Shown here one piece after another: positions 24,147 through 25,570 of a stretch of 25,570 nt of DNA. The notes under the pieces are model-generated. The model did not search any database. It was not told the DNA's origin and saw only the letters and a program-made list of their open reading frames with translations. Each line of letters starts with the position of its first letter. The first letter of the stretch is position 1. This stretch comes from an uncultured Prevotella sp. (GTDB lineage: Bacteria > Bacteroidota > Bacteroidia > Bacteroidales > Bacteroidaceae): positions 1 to 25,570 of the forward strand of contig CAKPST010000034.1 in assembly GCA_934183355.1 (NCBI GenBank), in the 5' to 3' direction. The translations under genes were made by a program, and so were the position numbers.

Positions 24147-24203
24147 AAACCTAAAAAAGGAAGTTGGATTAGCTAATCCAACTTCCTTTTTTAGGTTTTT
24201 ATA
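24147..24203. terminator. Bidirectional terminator, 52-bp perfect palindrome
   Basis: Positions 24147-24172 and 24173-24198 are perfect reverse complements (26 bp each, centre AGCT). The stem is GGAAGTTGGATTAG flanked by six A and six T, and a T-run follows on the plus strand. It lies between the convergent OmpA-family gene and manC and can serve both. Confidence 0.92.
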
Positions 24204-24225
24204 TATTATAAACAAGTCTCATTTA

Positions 24226-25320
24226 TTACACATACTCGCCCTGATTCTTCATCTGCAACTCGTTGACAAGGCGACGGATATTGGCAGATGAGTCTTCCTT
24301 CTTACATACGAGCAACACATTGCCCTCCTCGGCTATGATATATCCGTCAAGACCTGAGACAACAGCAAGGCGACCCTTTGGCAGCTTCACCACATTGTCA
24401 TGAGCATCGTCAAACACTGCCTCTGTATCAATTAGCACATTGTCGCCCTCACCCTTCTGGTGAGCTTCATAGATACTATGCCATGTGCCGAGGTCGGCCC
24501 ATCCAAAGTCGCAACTCATCATGCACACATCGGGCGACTTCTCAAGGATGCCATAGTCGACAGACAGATTGGGATAGGACGTGAAGTTCTCGTGGATATA
24601 ACGGTTCTCCTCCTCAAAGTCGAATCCATTCGGACAACAATTCTTACCAAAGGTGCGCAACACTGGCGGCAACAAGTCGCGGAAACTATCAAGCAAATGT
24701 TTGGCATTGGCAAGAAACATGCCCGTGTTCCAAATAAATTCTCCACTCTCCATAAACACACGGGCAAACTCACGCTCTGGCTTCTCGGTGAACGACTTCA
24801 CACGATAAACGCCATCCTCCACTCGCTCGCCCATCTGTATGTAGCCGTATCCAGGCTCGGGGCGAGTGGGCTTGACACCCATTGTGAGCATATACTTGTT
24901 GCGACTGACAAACTCGAAGCCACGCTTCACAGCCTCAGCAAACTTCTCCTCTCCGATAATAGTTTGGTCGGAAGGCACTACAATGATGTTGGCATCAGGG
25001 TTGACATGCATAATGCGGTGGGTACACCATGCCACGCTCGGCGCAGTGTTGCGATGGATAGGTTCGGCGAGCAACTGTATCGGAGTTAGTTCGGGCAACT
25101 GCTCGCGCACCAAGTCGACATACGCCTCGTTGGTGTTGACATATATATTCTCGGGGGGCACTATCTTAGCGAACCTATCGTAAGTCTGTTGCAACTGAGT
25201 GCGTCCAGTACCAAAGAAATCGATAAACTGCTTCGGGCGTTGTTCTCGGCTGCAAGGCCATAGACGGCGTCCCTTGCCCCCGGCAAGGATGACACAATAA
25301 TTATTGTTTGTTTTATTCAT
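24226..25320 (-). CDS. manC: Mannose-1-phosphate guanylyltransferase
   Basis: Makes GDP-mannose from mannose-1-phosphate and GTP, the precursor of GDP-fucose and of mannosylated surface glycans. The 364-residue protein is the single-domain form without a phosphomannose isomerase fusion. Seen: L-A-G-G-K-G-R-R-L-W-P (12-22), R-P-K-Q-F (28-32), V-V-P-S-D-Q (the nucleotide-binding aspartate), G-Y-G-Y-I-Q-M-G, F-T-E-K-P, W-N-T-G-M-F, S-V-D-Y-G-I-L-E-K and F-G-W-A-D-L-G-T-W. All are standard for the GMP family. It has its own promoter, divergent from the tRNA-Leu promoter. No other sugar-nucleotide genes are beside it. Confidence 0.95.
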   Translation of the reverse strand: MNKTNNNYCVILAGGKGRRLWPCSREQRPKQFIDFFGTGRTQLQQTYDRFAKIVPPENIYVNTNEAYVDLVREQLPELTPIQLLAEPIHRNTAPSVAWCTHRIMHVNPDANIIVVPSDQTIIGEEKFAEAVKRGFEFVSRNKYMLTMGVKPTRPEPGYGYIQMGERVEDGVYRVKSFTEKPEREFARVFMESGEFIWNTGMFLANAKHLLDSFRDLLPPVLRTFGKNCCPNGFDFEEENRYIHENFTSYPNLSVDYGILEKSPDVCMMSCDFGWADLGTWHSIYEAHQKGEGDNVLIDTEAVFDDAHDNVVKLPKGRLAVVSGLDGYIIAEEGNVLLVCKKEDSSANIRRLVNELQMKNQGEYV

Positions 25321-25368
25321 GTCATTATAGGTTTACGTAAAAGATTTTAGTTTGTCTTGTAGACTTTA

Positions 25369-25400
25369 CGAAGTTAGACATTTCTTGCGAGAATGCCAAA
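25369..25400 (-). promoter_or_regulatory. Probable promoter of manC
   Basis: Minus strand: -33 TTTG (25397-25400) and -7 TAACTTCG (25369-25376, one base off TAnnTTTG), 20 bp apart; 48 bp upstream of the ATG. Confidence 0.55.
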
Positions 25401-25467
25401 TAGTGTGCATTTTTTTAATATCAATTTATCCTAAATGAACAATTATTATGATTTTCTGCCCAAAAAT

Positions 25468-25498
25468 TTTGCAGAATAGAAAATTTATCGTAACTTTG
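25468..25498 (+). promoter_or_regulatory. Promoter of tRNA-Leu
   Basis: -33 TTTG (25468-25471) and -7 TAACTTTG (25491-25498), 19 bp apart: a complete consensus match, 19 bp before the tRNA 5' end. Confidence 0.75.
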
Positions 25499-25517
25499 CA
25501 CTCGCTAAAACGCCAAC

Positions 25518-25570
25518 GCCCAGATGGCGGAATCGGTAGACGCGCTGGTCTCAAACACCAGTGGAGCAAT
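25518..25570 (+). tRNA. tRNA-Leu (anticodon CAA), 5' part
   Basis: The window ends inside this tRNA. The 5' acceptor strand GCCCAGA, the D arm (GCGGAATCGGTAGACGC) and the anticodon arm CTGGT-CTCAAAC-ACCAG are visible. The 7-nt loop gives anticodon CAA, decoding UUG. The TGGAGCAAT that follows is the beginning of the long variable arm typical of leucine tRNAs. The variable arm, T arm and 3' acceptor strand lie beyond the window. Confidence 0.93.

Overview
The window looks like chromosomal DNA of a Bacteroidota member, order Bacteroidales, most likely Prevotellaceae. Four things support this. Nearly every transcription unit is preceded by the Bacteroidales sigma-70 -7 box TAnnTTTG, in several cases with a TTG/TTTG 19-21 bp upstream. 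Two secreted proteins end in a type IX secretion (T9SS) C-terminal sorting domain. The order clpP-clpX-recQ is the one known from Bacteroides and Prevotella. A GH92 mannosidase and a GH16 glucanase are typical glycan-degradation genes of this group. I see no phage genes, transposase, CRISPR array or resistance genes; the novelty lies in intergenic repeat elements and a lineage-specific secreted-protein locus.

Layout. 1-650: a DUF805 membrane protein (minus strand), divergent from clpP. 646-4777: clpP, clpX and recQ, with a GC-rich hairpin between clpX and recQ. 4778-5426: a gene-free stretch of three repeat structures, namely an AATTAACG/CGTTAATT array with giant dyad symmetry, two ~70-bp inverted-repeat units, and a 22-bp tandem repeat between those units. 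5427-11487: four secreted proteins on the minus strand, read in the order 792 aa (choice-of-anchor J, T9SS cargo), 158 aa (minimal T9SS cargo), 493 aa, 477 aa; the last three form an operon. 11690-13659: an outer-membrane porin converging on an AraC-type regulator with two bases between their stops. 13995-15008: asd. 15009-15172: a second copy of the AATTAACG/CGTTAATT element. 15177-18351: the operon obg-pgeF-M23 peptidase (minus). 18592-20671: a divergent SLC1-type symporter and a GH16 enzyme. 20769-23030: a GH92 alpha-mannosidase, convergent with GH16 across a 29-bp perfect inverted repeat. 23252-24118: an OmpA-family lipoprotein, convergent with manC (24226-25320) across a 52-bp perfect palindrome. 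25518 to the end: the 5' part of tRNA-Leu(CAA).

Most genes are housekeeping or envelope genes: ClpXP proteolysis, RecQ helicase, aspartate-family amino acid and diaminopimelate synthesis (Asd), ribosome assembly (Obg), peptidoglycan quality control (PgeF) and remodelling (M23), cell-wall anchoring (OmpA), and GDP-mannose supply (ManC). The most unusual items are the paired AATTAACG/CGTTAATT elements, each at the tail-to-tail junction after a plus-strand gene; the compound repeat next to the first of them; the secreted operon, whose three proteins appear to share an N-terminal motif; and an SLC1 transporter whose substrate-site arginine is a glutamate.
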